From Chlorella sorokiniana (taxonomy: Eukaryota > Chlorophyta > Trebouxiophyceae > Chlorellales > Chlorellaceae), in the NCBI GenBank assembly GCA_025917655.1, contig CP084614.1:682001-746000 (forward strand): DNA of 64,000 bases. The letters run 5' to 3'. The notes under the pieces are model-generated. The model saw nothing but the letters and a program-made list of their open reading frames with translations. It was not told the DNA's origin and made no database searches. Shown one piece after another: positions 50,929 through 61,178 of this stretch. A program made the translations under genes and the position numbers. Numbering within the stretch: the stretch's first letter is position 1; each line of letters starts with the position of its first letter.

Positions 50929-51344
50929 TATGCCCCCTCCTGGACGCCCCCTTCTCCCTGTCCTAGTACGCCCCCCTTTTTTGTCTTCGCCTGGTTGCCT
51001 TTGCGTCTCTTCCGTGGTGGGCTGCTCCATCCTCGCCTCGGGTCTTTCAGTTCTTTGTCTCGCCCTGTTGTGCCGCTGCCTGCCCCAGTCTGGCGGTTGC
51101 CGGGATCTCGCGTTTCATCTGCCTTTACAGCGACATACCAAACACACACTCAAAAAAGAAAAAAAGTATATATCTGCATACCACCCCCGTGGCTGCATGC
51201 CCCATCTTGCTGTCACATGCACACTCGCATTGCTGATTGGCTGCCTCATCGGTCATGATGCTTCGTGGCTTCGGCCTACCTACGCTTCTTGGGATCCCCC
51301 ACGTCTCAAGTGTAAGAGCACCCCCTCCAAAAAAAAAAAAAAAA
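50929..51344 (+). mobile_element. Family II poly(A)-tailed element, 5'-truncated, with 16-bp target duplication
   Basis: The body ends CCCACGTCTCAAGTGTAAGA, then GCACCCCCTCC and poly(A) (51329-51344). AAGTATGCACGCAAAG flanks it at 50913-50928 and 51343-51358. TGTAA at 51311 lies about 18 bases before the tail. Confidence 0.9.
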
Positions 51345-51358
51345 GTATGCACGCAAAG

Positions 51359-51576
51359 CCGTGTTGAGGTTCGCCGTCAGGTTAACAGGGCACGCCGCGA
51401 GGTGCAGCGCCAACTGCGCCCGCGGGCCCTGAGTCTCACGCCTATCGTCAGGCTGCCAAAGAGTACCGTCGCCTTGCTGCCCGTATGCAGCGTGAGCTGC
51501 GGCGAACAAAAGGAGCTTTGGCTGTCATGCTTGCCATTGCGGACATGGCAGCTTTCTGGCGGAAAGCTTGGAGGCC
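51359..51576 (+). mobile_element. LINE family I, linker between endonuclease and RT
   Basis: Reads VRRQVNRARREV, then ELRRTKGALAV and MAAFWRKAWRP in other frames. It matches the same linker at 53990-54200 on the other strand. Confidence 0.8.
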
Positions 51577-51758
51577 AAAATCTGCGTACCACCCCGTGAC
51601 TGCATGCCCCATCTTGCTGTCACATGCGCGTTCGCGCTGCTGTTTGGCTGCCTCATCGGTCATGATGCTTCGTGGCTTCGGCCTACCTACGCTTCTTGAG
51701 ATCCCCCACGTCTCAGGTGTAAGAGCACCCCCAAAAAAAAAAAAAAAAAAAAAAAAAG
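51577..51758 (+). mobile_element. Family II element, about 155 bp plus poly(A), with 14-bp target duplication
   Basis: AAAGCTTGGAGGCC at 51563-51576 and 51756-51769 flanks the insertion. Poly(A) spans 51733-51758. The host is the family I LINE, whose sequence resumes after the duplication. Confidence 0.92.
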
Positions 51759-52200
51759 CTTGGAGGCCGTTGGGCCGCATGGGTCACCCGATCACACCTG
51801 CCATTACGCCTCGCCAGTGGTACGACTACTTTAAGGGGTTGTTGGCACAACCCCTTGCCCGCTTGCGTATGAGTTGCATGGGCCCTATGCCCCGTCCGCG
51901 AGGGACAGTGATTGTCCCGAAGGCAGACGTTAAGCACGTGTAACATAACATAACATTGCCCCTTTGCCTTCCCATGAGAGCTCTGGCCGCACTCAACCCT
52001 TACCCGCAAACCACCCACCCACCCATTCGCAACCGAATGAGGTCAGCACTGCGCCCCAGTCCTTTTATGGGCCCTTCACCGCAGCTGAGGTGCGAGCTGC
52101 CGTCCCCCGCCTCAAACCGGGAGCCGCCGTGACAAGATTTGAGCAGGCTGACATCCTGGGGCGCGCTCTGTGTTGTGGAGGCGGGTGTTATGCACTTGCG
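51759..52200 (+). mobile_element. LINE family I, linker to start of RT, with a nested tail
   Basis: PRQWYDYFKGLLAQPLA, then FMGPFTAAEVRAAVPRLKPG (about 52061-52120). It is interrupted at about 51861-51954 by a 94-base 3' tail of another family I copy, ending TGTAACATAACATAAC and flanked by short TTGCCC repeats. Confidence 0.8.
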
Positions 52201-52480
52201 CTTTAGCCTGTCCCACCCTGTGGCAGCGCCAGCGGAGGAGCCTGTCAGTGTGCCCACCGCCGTTGCGCCTGTTGCACCTCATGTGGCTGCTATTCCCCTA
52301 GCTGCCCTTGTGCCTGTGCCACCTCCACGCCTGCAGCTCCCCTCTGCTTCAGCTCGCCTTTACGATGCCCTCTTGGGTGTGGGGCACGGACGCGGTGTTC
52401 AGTTGTCGCTGGCTCAAGCAAGGGGTTGAAGGTTACTTGGGGCATTGCTGTGGCACGCTGTTGGCAAAGCACACAGCGTA
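52201..52480. other. Ala/Pro/Val-rich stretch inside LINE context
   Basis: Reads PTAVAPVAPHVAAIPLAALV and similar on the plus strand. It is not found in the other LINE copies of the window, so it may be a linker variant or foreign sequence. Confidence 0.3.
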
Positions 52481-52770
52481 ATATGCCGTATTGGTGAACA
52501 AGAGGGTCACGGACTGGGCGGAGGGGGCAGGCCTGAGAGCTGCAGGCCAAGCAGGGTTCCGGAAGGACCACCGGACCGCTGACCAGATTTTCGTGTTGCG
52601 CACGCTGATTGAATCCGCTCGGGCACGGGGTGCGCCCTTGTTCACTTGCTTTGTGGATTTCAAGAAAGCGTACGATCTGGTGGATAGGAGGTTGCTCTGG
52701 GACAAGCTTGCACGCCGTGGGATGCCCACGGCGTTGCTTGATGCGGTGAAGGCATTGTACGGGGATGTGC
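52481..52770 (+). mobile_element. LINE family I, RT fingers and palm
   Basis: QAGFRKDHRTADQIFVLRTL, FTCFVDFKKAYDLVDRRLLW, GMPTALLDAVKALYGDVPM: RT blocks including the first catalytic aspartate (FVDFKKA). It is cut at 52771 by a minus-strand 3' end. Confidence 0.9.
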
Positions 52771-53580
52771 CTATGTTAATGTTAATGTTACACGTGTTTA
52801 ACGTCTGCCTTCGGGACAATCACTGTCCCTCGCAGACGGGGCATAGGGCCCATGCAACTCAGACGCAAATGGGCCCATCCCTGCGGCAGCCGGAGGCAGC
52901 AGACAGGAACGGGCTGGCCCTCGAAACCGGGAACTCATCAGGCCAGCAGTGCACGGGAGTCAAAGCCCGGGCCCGCGCACCCCCATCGCGCCGAGGTGAA
53001 GATGCACAATGCAGCAAGCACACGGGATGGCAAGCAACCATGCACGCAAAGCATGATGACAAGGATGCAGAGCAAGGAAAAGCTGTGAAAGAGTCAGAAA
53101 AGGCAAGGAAGAATCCAACGCAAGCCGGGCACGGGCTGGTAGGGGCCGCGAGAACGGCGACGTGGGCCCACTCAAGCCGGGGTCCCCGCGCTGGGGCTGG
53201 GGCTCAGACTCGCTGCTGTGGGTGTCGTCTCCAGCCAACGACAGACGGTAGCAATGGTGCACAAAGCTAGCCACCGCCACCGGATCCTGCGCAAGGAACT
53301 GTGCCGAGGTTCCCTGCCCCGCCAGCGGACCGCTGGGCGGACCCTGACCGACCCCCAAAAAGGGACTCACTGTAATCGGCTCGCAGGCGGGCATACTTTG
53401 GGCAGCCAAACACCATGTGATGCTCGTCCTCCACAGCACCCAACGAGCAGTGGGGGCAAATCCGGCTGGGCTGTCCAACCCCTCACGCCGCCCAGTCTCC
53501 ACCCGCAACCAATGACAGCCCGTGCGGAACCTGGCCAGGCTGGCCATGCGCACACGGCTGTCAACCTCGGTCAGGCCAAT
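52771..53580 (-). mobile_element. LINE family I, C-terminal knuckle and 3' UTR, ATTAAC tail variant
   Basis: On the minus strand it begins near the RFRTGCHWLRVET region, passes the zinc-knuckle region and a long 3' UTR, and ends CACGTGTAACATTAACATTAAC, a variant of the ATAAC tail. It holds the uninterrupted version (about 53478-53500) of the site occupied by family II in the right-hand array. Confidence 0.85.
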
Positions 53581-53770
53581 GCGTCACATCCCCCTTCAGG
53601 ATGTCAACCTGCTCAAAGCTTGTCACGGCAAAAAAAAAAAAAAAAAAAAAAAAAAAGCCTGTCACGGCGGCTCGCCCTTTGAGGCGGGGGACGGCAGCTC
53701 GCACCTCAGCTGCGGTGAAGGGCCCATCAAAGGACTGGGGCGCAGCGCTGACCTCATTCGGTTGCGAATG
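53581..53770 (-). mobile_element. LINE family I, start of RT, with a poly(A)-only insertion
   Basis: Minus-strand match to the FTAAEVRAAVPRLK region. A bare A run at 53630-53656 is flanked by AAAGCTTGTCACGGC (53615-53629) and AAAGCCTGTCACGGC (53654-53668). Confidence 0.85.
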
Positions 53771-53834
53771 GATGTTATGTTATGTTACACGTGTTTAACG
53801 TCCGCCTTCGGGACAATCACTGTCCCTCGCAGAC
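53771..53834 (-). mobile_element. LINE family I, 60-base 3' tail insertion
   Basis: Only the extreme 3' end with the ATAAC repeats is present. ATGGATG at 53768-53774 and 53835-53841 is the likely target duplication. Confidence 0.8.
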
Positions 53835-54852
53835 ATGGATGGTTGGGTTGTTTGCGGGCAAGGCTTGAGTGTGGCCAGAGCTCTCATGGGAAGGCAAAGG
53901 GGCAAGGGGTTGTGCCAACAACCCCTTGAAGTAGTCGTACCACTGGCGAGGCGTAATGGCAGGTGTGGTCGGGTGACCCATGCGGCCCAACGGCCTCCAA
54001 ACTTTCCGCCAGAAAGCTGCCATGTCCGCATTGGCAAGCTTGACAGCCAAAGCCCCTTTTGTCCGCCGCAGCTCACGCTTCATGCGGGCAGCAAGGCGAC
54101 GGTACTCCTTGGCAGCCTGACGATAGGCGTGAGACTCAGGGCCCGCGGAGCGCAGTTGGCGCCGCACCTCGCGGCGTGCCCTGTTAACCTGACGGCGAAC
54201 CCCAGCAGGGAGCGACACCCGCAGGCTGACCCGGCAGTGGTCCGAATGGGCGTCAATTTCCCGCACAACAAGGCGTGAGAGGAGGGGGAAGACCCGGGGC
54301 AGCCTAGGAAGAAGTCAACCTGGCTGCTGCCCCCACCCACAGGGTAGCAGGTGCAGGCGCCTGTCTCATCGCCGCCACTCGCCATTGGCAATGCGCATGC
54401 CCGTCGTCTGACACAAGTGTAGCAACTCATTGGCATAACCAATCTTGGTGCCACGATCTTGGGACTGCCGCGGGATGCCCGTGGTGGAGGCCCCTTCCTC
54501 GCCCACGGCCAACGCGTGCTGGAGGGCGACGTTGTGCTCATCCGAGCCACCAGCCACCCAATCAGGACGCTCCCTGGGTCTGGCATTGACATCGCCGGCA
54601 AGCAGCACAAGTCCGCGCCCTTGTGCTGCAACAATGTCCTCCTCCAACGTCCCCCACATCCCCTCGTCTGCCTCGTACACCGCCCCGTACCGTTTGGGTG
54701 CAAAGTACGCCACGCACAAGGCGAGGTCATCTCCTAGCCCAACCGCACGGTGCAGATGTAACCACGCATACCGGCCGTGAGCATCTCCGCGACCAAGGGT
54801 CACGTACTGTGCCACGTCAGCACGCGCGTAGACCACGATGCCGCCCCGTGAA
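53835..54852 (-). mobile_element. LINE family I, APE endonuclease and linker
   Basis: Minus strand: ARADVAQYVTLGRGDAHGRY, LALCVAYFAPKRYGAVYEAD, RGLVLLAGDVNARPRERPDW (endonuclease motif with the GDxN core), DRGTKIGYANELLHLCQTTG, GGGSSQVDFFL, then the RRQVNRARREVRRQLR and WRPLGRMGHPTTPAITPRQW linker. It ends abruptly at the inverted RT piece. Confidence 0.9.
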
Positions 54853-56037
54853 AGGATTTCAAGAAAGCGTACGACTTGGTGGATAGGAGGTTGCTCTGGG
54901 ACAAGCTTGCGCGCCGTGGGATGCCCACGGCGTTGCTTGATGCGGTGAAGGCATTGTACGGGGATGTGCCCATGTGTGTCCGCACGCACGAGGGCCTCGC
55001 TCCTTTGTTCCAATCCTCCATTGGCGTCAAGCAAGGGTGCCCGCTGAGCCCCACTTTGTTTGGCTTGTTTCTGGACGACCTTGAGCAGTGGGTGATGAGT
55101 GCGGATGGGGTTGAGCTGCCCGCCCTGCGTGGTCACAGGGTCCCACCGTTGTTGTATGCGACGACTTGCTGCGCGTGTCCGTTACGGCAGCTGGGCTCCA
55201 AGCACAGCCGGGGTGCTGGAGCGGTACTGTGAGCGTTGGGGCCTGACCGTTGATGTTGAGAAGACCAAGGTGGTGGTCTTCCCCGCCTCTTCTCGCGTGG
55301 CGGCAAGGCCAGCACCACGCCTCACGTACCGGGGAGCGGCTGGCCACCGCCCCCTCCTTTAGGTACCTTGGGGTGGAGGTACATCAGCTACACGCGTTTG
55401 GGCCCTTTGCCTGCGCAGAGTTGGGCAGGGCGGGCCTACGGGCCTTGCACGCCATGCGGCGCAAACTCTCACACATTGGCACGTCTGACTTTGGGTTGCA
55501 AAGGCGGCTTTTCCAGGCTTTGGTGCTGCCTGTGGTGTCGTACGGCTGCGAGGTGTGGGCGCCGCATTTCTTGCGAGGGGTGGGGAGGATGCTTCCGAGC
55601 GGCTCTTGCGCTCGTTCTTGCGGCACGCGATGGGGCGCCTGCCGCAAAGCACTCCCGCTCCTGTGGTGTTGGCCGAGGCAGGGTTTTACCCTCTTGCCAC
55701 TCACCGGGGAAAGATGGTGACTCGTTTCTGGAACAGGCTGGTGGGCCTTCCAGATACGCGCGTCACCAAGTGGGCACTCTTTGAGGAGGTATACCTTTTG
55801 CGGGCACACGGCGGGGCGGGTGGGGTGGCGCGCCAGCCGTGGGGGCCCAGGATGTAGGATACCTTCGCAGCCTGGAGTTGGGTCCCCTTGCTGGTGGGGA
55901 GCCCCGCCTGGTCGATGTTGGCGAGGCGTGCGGCCCGCTGACGAGGCCTACGTCGAGGGCGTCTGCGGGGAGCACCATCCCAGCCCAAAGTGCAGTTTTA
56001 CTGCGCTAGTGTGAGGGGGAGGCTCACGCGTGATACG
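54853..56037 (+). mobile_element. LINE family I, RT to C-terminal region, inverted against the endonuclease part
   Basis: Plus strand: FKKAYDLVDRRLLWDKLARR, SSIGVKQGCPLSPTLFGLFL, LTVDVEKTKVVVFPASSRVA, RLFQALVLPVVSYGCEVWAP, VVLAEAGFYPLATHRGKMVT, RFWNRLVGLPDTRVTKWALF. Several frame changes are present and the YADD core is disrupted at about 55155. Confidence 0.88.
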
Positions 56038-56391
56038 TAGGAACGGGCTGGCCCTCGAAACCGGGAACTCATCAGGCCAGCAGCGCACGAGAGTCAAAGC
56101 CCGGGCCCGCGCACCCCCATCGCGCCGAGGTGAAGATGCACAATGCGGCAAGCACACGGGATGGCAAGCAAGCATGCAATCAAATCATGATGACAAGGAT
56201 GCAAAGCAAGGAAATCTGTGAAAGAGTCAGAAAAGGCAAGGAAGAATCCAACGCAAGCCGGGCACGGGCTGGTAGGGGCCGCGAGAACGGCGACGTGGGC
56301 CCACTCAAGCCGGGGCCGCCTCGCGCTGGGGCTGGGGCTCAGACTCGCTGCTGTGGGTGTCGTCTCCAGCCAACGACAGACGGCCTATGTT
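56038..56391 (-). mobile_element. LINE family I, 3' UTR piece without tail
   Basis: Minus-strand 3' UTR sequence from the stop region to GGGAACTCATCAGGCC. It is joined directly to the plus-strand LINE on its left. Confidence 0.8.
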
Positions 56392-56654
56392 ATGTTATGT
56401 TACACTGGTTTAACGTCTGCCTTCGGGACAATCACTGTCCCTCGCAGACGGGGCATAGGGCCCATGCAACTCAGACGCAAACGGGCCCATCCCTGTTGCA
56501 GCCGAAGCCAACAGACAGGAACGGGCTGGCCCTCGAAACCGGGAACTCATCAGGCCAGCGGTGCACGGGAGTCAAAGCCCGGGCCCGCGCACCCCCATCG
56601 CGCCGAGGTGAAGATGCAAGATGCAGCAAGCACACGGGATGGCAAGCAAGCATG
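56392..56654 (-). mobile_element. LINE family I, 3' UTR with ATAAC tail
   Basis: The tail at 56392-56412 is read on the minus strand (GTGTAACATAACATAAC with an A-to-G type variant). It is 5'-truncated against the Copia fragment. Confidence 0.8.
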
Positions 56655-57091
56655 CACGGCGGTGCGCCGCAGGGCGATGGGAGGAGAAGGTGGGTCTTCA
56701 GGCTCGGCTGGTGCTCCCACGGACTCGGTGTCGCCGGTGTCATCGTTGTCGATGAGGGAAATGGTCTCTGGCAGGTTGGGCTTGGGCAGGTTGGGCTTGG
56801 GCAGGCTTGGCTTGGGCAAATTGGTCTTGGGCAGGTTGGAGCTGGTCTCATTGAAGGTGACATCGCGGCTGATGACGATGGAGCCGTTGTCCAGCAGGAT
56901 CTTGTAGCCTTTGGTGTTGGTGGGGTAGCCGATGAAGCGGCCGGGCTCGCTAACGGCGTCGAGCTTGGAGCGTAGTGCTGTTGGAATGTGGGCGTAGGCA
57001 CGGGCGCCAAAGATGCGCAGGTGGGAGAGGTCGGGCTTGGTGCCGTGGAGCATCTCGTAGCGGGTGACGTCTTGGGCAGATGTTGGAGAGC

Positions 57092-57092
<1 letters not shown>
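56655..57092 (-). mobile_element. Ty1/Copia LTR retrotransposon fragment (fossil)
   Basis: Minus strand: the stretch of pol between integrase and reverse transcriptase, recognisable by HLRIFGARAYAHIPTALRSK, EPGRFIGYPTNTKGYKILLD and a following Pro/Lys/Leu repeat. No LTR is seen and the element is a broken partial copy, bounded on both sides by LINE-type insertions. Confidence 0.85.
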
Positions 57093-57127
<35 letters not shown>

Positions 57128-57165
57128 GGTGCTCTTACACTTGAGACGTGGGGGATCTCAAGAAA
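57093..57165 (-). mobile_element. Family II, very short 5'-truncated insertion
   Basis: Poly(T) at 57093-57122, then about 42 bases of the 3' end (GAGGGGGTGCTCTTACACTT...). It lies at the edge of the Copia fragment. Confidence 0.85.
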
Positions 57166-57765
57166 GAAAAATCGGAGGCCTGCGAGCCGATTACGGTGAG
57201 TCCCTTTTGGGGGTCGGTCGGGGTCCGCCCGGTCCGGTCCGGGCGGGCAGGGAACCTTGGCACAGTTCCTTGCGCGGGATCCGGTGGCGGTGGCTAGCTT
57301 TGTGCACCACTGCTACCGTCTGTCGTTAGCTGGAGACGACACCCACAGCGGTGAGTCTGAGCCCCAACCCCAGCGCGAGGCGGCCCCGGCTTGAGTGGGC
57401 CCACGTCGCCGTTCTCGGCCCCCGCCAGCCCGTGCCCGGCTTGCGTTGGATTCTTCCTTGCCTTTTCTGACTCTTTCACAGTTTGCCTTGCTTTGCATCC
57501 TTGTCATCATGCTTTGCTTGCGTGCTTGCTTGCCATCCCGTGTGCTTGCCGCATCTTGCATCTTCACCTCGGCGCGATGGGGTGCGCGGGCCCGGGCTTT
57601 GACTCCCGTGCGCGGCGCTGGCCTGATGAGTTCCCGGTTTCGAGGGCCAGCCCGTTCCTGTCTGCTGGCTCCGGCTGCAGCAGGGATGGGCCCGTTTGCG
57701 TCTGAGTTGCATGGGCCCTATGCCCCGTCTGCGAGGGTCAGTGATTGTCCCGAAGGCAGACGTTA
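57166..57765 (+). mobile_element. LINE family I, C-terminal end and 3' UTR
   Basis: Starts in the LRADYGESLL region, passes the last residues (FVHHCYRLSL-type, SLAGDDTHS) and runs through the 3' UTR to CAGACG, where it meets a tail in the opposite direction. Confidence 0.8.
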
Positions 57766-57851
57766 TGTTATGTTATGTTACACTGGTTTAACGCCGCCTT
57801 CGGGACAATCACTGTCCCTCGCAGACGGGGCATAGGGCCCATGCAACTCAG
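57766..57851 (-). mobile_element. LINE family I, 3' tail, head-to-head with its neighbours
   Basis: ATAAC tail on the minus strand plus about 65 bases of 3' UTR. The plus-strand 3' ends on both sides make a palindromic arrangement. Confidence 0.8.
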
Positions 57852-58114
57852 ACGTTAAACACGTGTAACATGTAACATAACATCTTGCATCTTCACCTCG
57901 GCGCGATGGGGGTGCGCGGGCCCGGGCTTTGACTCCCGCGCGCTGCTGGCCTGATGAGTTCCCGGTTTCGAGGGCCAGCCCGTTCCTATCTGCTGGCTCC
58001 GGCTGCAGCAGGGATGGGCCCATTTGCGTCTGAGTTGCATGGGCCCTATGCCCCGTCAGCGAGGGACAGTGATTGTCCCGAAGGCAGACGTTAAACACGT
58101 GTAACATAACATAA
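57852..58114 (+). mobile_element. LINE family I, 3' UTR pieces with ATAAC tails
   Basis: A short tail (57852-57883) is followed by a 3' UTR segment ending GTGTAACATAACATAAC at 58113. Confidence 0.8.
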
Positions 58115-58612
58115 CTCCCGCTCCTGTGGTGTTGGCCGAGGCAGGGTTTTACCCCCTTGCCACTCACTGGGGGCAAGCTGGTGACCCGTTTCTGGAACAG
58201 GCTGGTGGGCCTCCCAGATACGCGCGTCACCAAGTGGGCGCTCTTTGAGCAGTTAGACCTTTGCGGGCGCACGGTGGGGGCGGGTGGGGTGGCCCGCCAG
58301 CCGTGGGGGACCCAGGTTGTAGGATACCTTCGCAGCCTGGGGTTGGGTCCCCTTGATGGTGGGGAGCCCTGCCAGGTCGATGTTGGCGAGGCGTGCAGCC
58401 TCGCTGACGAGGCCTACGTCGGGGCGTCTGCAGGGGGCACCATCCCAGCCCAAAGTGCAGTTTTACTGTGCTAATGTGAGGGGGGCTCACGCGTGATACG
58501 TACTGCCGTCGCCCGCAACCGTACCTGGCCGAGGTTGACAGTCGTGCGCGCATGGCCAGCCTGGCCAGGTTCCGCACGGGCTGTCATTGGTTGCGGGTGG
58601 AGACTGGGCGGC

Positions 58613-58655
<43 letters not shown>

Positions 58656-59971
58656 GGTGCTCTTACACTTGAGACGTGGGGGATCTCAAGAAGCGTAGGT
58701 AGGCCGAAGCCACGAAGCATCATGACCGATGAGGCAGCCAAACAGCAGCGCGAACGCGCATGTGACAGCAAGATGGGGCATGCAGTCACGGGGTGGTACG
58801 CAGATTTTTTTCTTTTTGTTTTGTGTGTGTATGTGTGTTCGGTATGTCGCTGTGAAAGCAGATGAAACGCGAGATCCCGGCAACCGCCAGACGGGGCAGG
58901 CAGCGGCACAACAGGGCAAGGCAAAGAACTGAAAGACCCGAGGCGAGGATGGAGCAACCCACCACGGAAGAGACGCAAAGGCAACCAGGCCAAGACAAAA
59001 AAAAAAAAAAAAAGGGGGGCGTCTTGGGACAGGGAGAAGGGGGCGTCCAGGAGGGGGCAGGCTAAGAAAAGGAGGGGAGCCATGGAAAGGGAAGGTGCAA
59101 GCCACTCAGAAAGGGGCGAGGAAATCGAGTGTGGAAGCGTCTTTGGAGGGAGCCATGGGAACAGGGACAAGTCAACGCAGGAGCCGAGCGCCGGGGAACC
59201 GTCAGCCAATGGATGCAAAGAGCAAGGACGGGGCAAGCCGAGGGCTGGCGGGCACACGAGCGGCGTGAGGGGTTGGACAGGCCCGGCCGGATTTGCCCCC
59301 ACTGCTCGTTGGGTGCTGTGGAGGACGAGCATCACATGGTGTTTGACTGCCCAAAGTATGCCCGCCTGCGTGCCGATTACAGCGAGTCCCTTTTGGGGTC
59401 GGTCGGGGTCCGCCCGCGGTCCGTCCGCGGGGCGGGGCAGGAACCTTGGCACAGTTCCTTGCGCAGAATCGGTGGCGGTGGCTAGCTTTGTGCACCGCTG
59501 CTACCGTCTGTCGTTGGCTGGAGACGACACCCGCAGCGGCGAGTCTGAGCCCCAGCCCCAGCGCGAGGCGACCCCGGCTTGAGTGGGCCTACGTCGCCGT
59601 TCTCGCGGCCCCCGCCAGCCCGTGCCCGGCTTGCGTTGGATTCTTCCTTGCCTTTTCTGACTCTTTCACAGTTTGCCTTGCTTTGCATCCTTGTCATCAT
59701 GCTTTGCTTGCGTGCTTGCTTGCCATCCCGTGTGCTTGCTGCATCTTGCATCTTCACCTCGGCGCGATGGGGTGCGCGGGCCCGGGCTTTGACTCCCGTG
59801 CGCTGCTGGCCTGATGAGTTCCCGGTTTCGAGGGCCAGCCCGTTCCTGTCTGTTGGCTTCGGCTGCAACAGGGATGGGCCCGTTTGCGTCTGAGTTGCAT
59901 GGGCCCTATGCCCCGTCTGCGAGGGACAGTGATTGTCCCGAAGGCAGACGTTAAACCCTTGTAACATAACA
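58115..59971 (+). mobile_element. Tandem LINE unit F: family I with nested family II
   Basis: Family I starts at CCCGCTCCTGTGGTG (VVLAEAGFYPLAT), passes RFWNRLVGLPDTRVTKWALF and RFRTGCHWLRVETG, is interrupted by family II (58614-59259, minus), then resumes with the zinc knuckle RICPHCSLGAVEDEHHMVFD, the C-terminus, the 3' UTR and an ATAAC tail. Confidence 0.88.
58614..59259 (-). mobile_element. Family II element in unit F
   Basis: Poly(T) 58614-58650 (37 T), then the element on the minus strand for about 610 bases, with an internal A run at 58999-59014. The right flank is GCGGCGTGAGG (59260-59270). The left flank ends GCGGCG. Confidence 0.88.
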
Positions 59972-60640
59972 TACTGCTCGTTGGGTGCGGTGGAGGACGA
60001 GCATCACATGGTGTTTGACTGCCCAAAGTATGCCCGCCTGCGTGCCGATTACGCTGAGTCCCTTTTGGGGTCGGTCGGGGTCCGCCCGGCGGTCCGTTGG
60101 CGGGGCGGGAACCTTGGCACAGTTCCTTGCGCGGGAATCGGTGGCGGTGGCTAGCTTTGTGCACCGCTGCTACCGTCTGTCGTTAGCTGGAGACGACACC
60201 CACAGCAGCGATTCTGAGCCCCAACCCCACCGCGAGGCGACCCCGGCTAGAGTGGGCCTACGTCGCCTTTCTCGCGCCCCCGCCAGCCCGTGCCCGGCTT
60301 GCGTTGGATTCTTCCTTGCCTTTTCTGACTCTTTCACAGTTTGCCTTGCTTTGCATCCTTGTCATCATGCTTTGCTTGCGTGCTTGCTTGCCATCCCGTG
60401 TGCTTGCTGCATCTTGCATCTTCACCTCGGCGCGATGGGGGTGCGCGGGCCCGGGCTTTGACTCCTGCGCGCTGCTGGCCTGATGAGTTCCCGGTTTCGA
60501 GGGCCAGCCCGTTCCTATCTGCTGGCTCCGGCTGCAGCAGGATGGGCCCATTTGCGTCTGAGTTGCATGGGCCCTATGCCCCGTCAGCGAGGGACAGTGA
60601 TTGTCCCGAAGGCAGACGTTAAACACGTGTAACATAACAT
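59972..60640 (+). mobile_element. LINE family I, C-terminal knuckle and 3' UTR (extra partial unit)
   Basis: Starts at the CSLGAVEDEHHMVFD codons and runs to GTGTAACATAACATAAC. It is inserted between units F and G, which explains the unequal spacing. Confidence 0.85.
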
Positions 60641-61135
60641 AACTCCCGCTCCTGTGGTGTTGGCCGAGGCAGGGTTTTACCCCCTTGCCACTCAGGGCAA
60701 GCTGGTGACCCGTTTCTGGAACAGGCTGGTGGGCCTCCCAGATACGCGCGTCACCAAGTGGGCGCTCTTTGAGCAGTTAGACCTTTTGCGGGCGCACGGT
60801 GGGGCGGGTGGGGTGGCCCGCCAGCCGTGGGGACCCAGGTTGTAGGATACCTTCGCAGCCTGGGGTTGGGTCCCCTTGATGGTGGGGAGCCCCGCCAGGT
60901 CGATGTTGGCGAGGCGTGCGGCCTCGGCCGACGAGGCCTACGTCGAGGGCGTCTGCAGGGGCACCATCCCAGCCCAAAGTGCAGTTTTACTGTGCTAATG
61001 TGAGGGGGGCTCACGCGTGATACGTCTTGCCGTCGCCCGCAACCGTACCTGGCCGAGGTTGACAGTCGTGCGCGCATGGCCAGCCTGGCCAGGTTCCGCA
61101 CGGGCTGTCATTGGTTGCGGGTGGAGACGGGCGGC

Positions 61136-61178
<43 letters not shown>

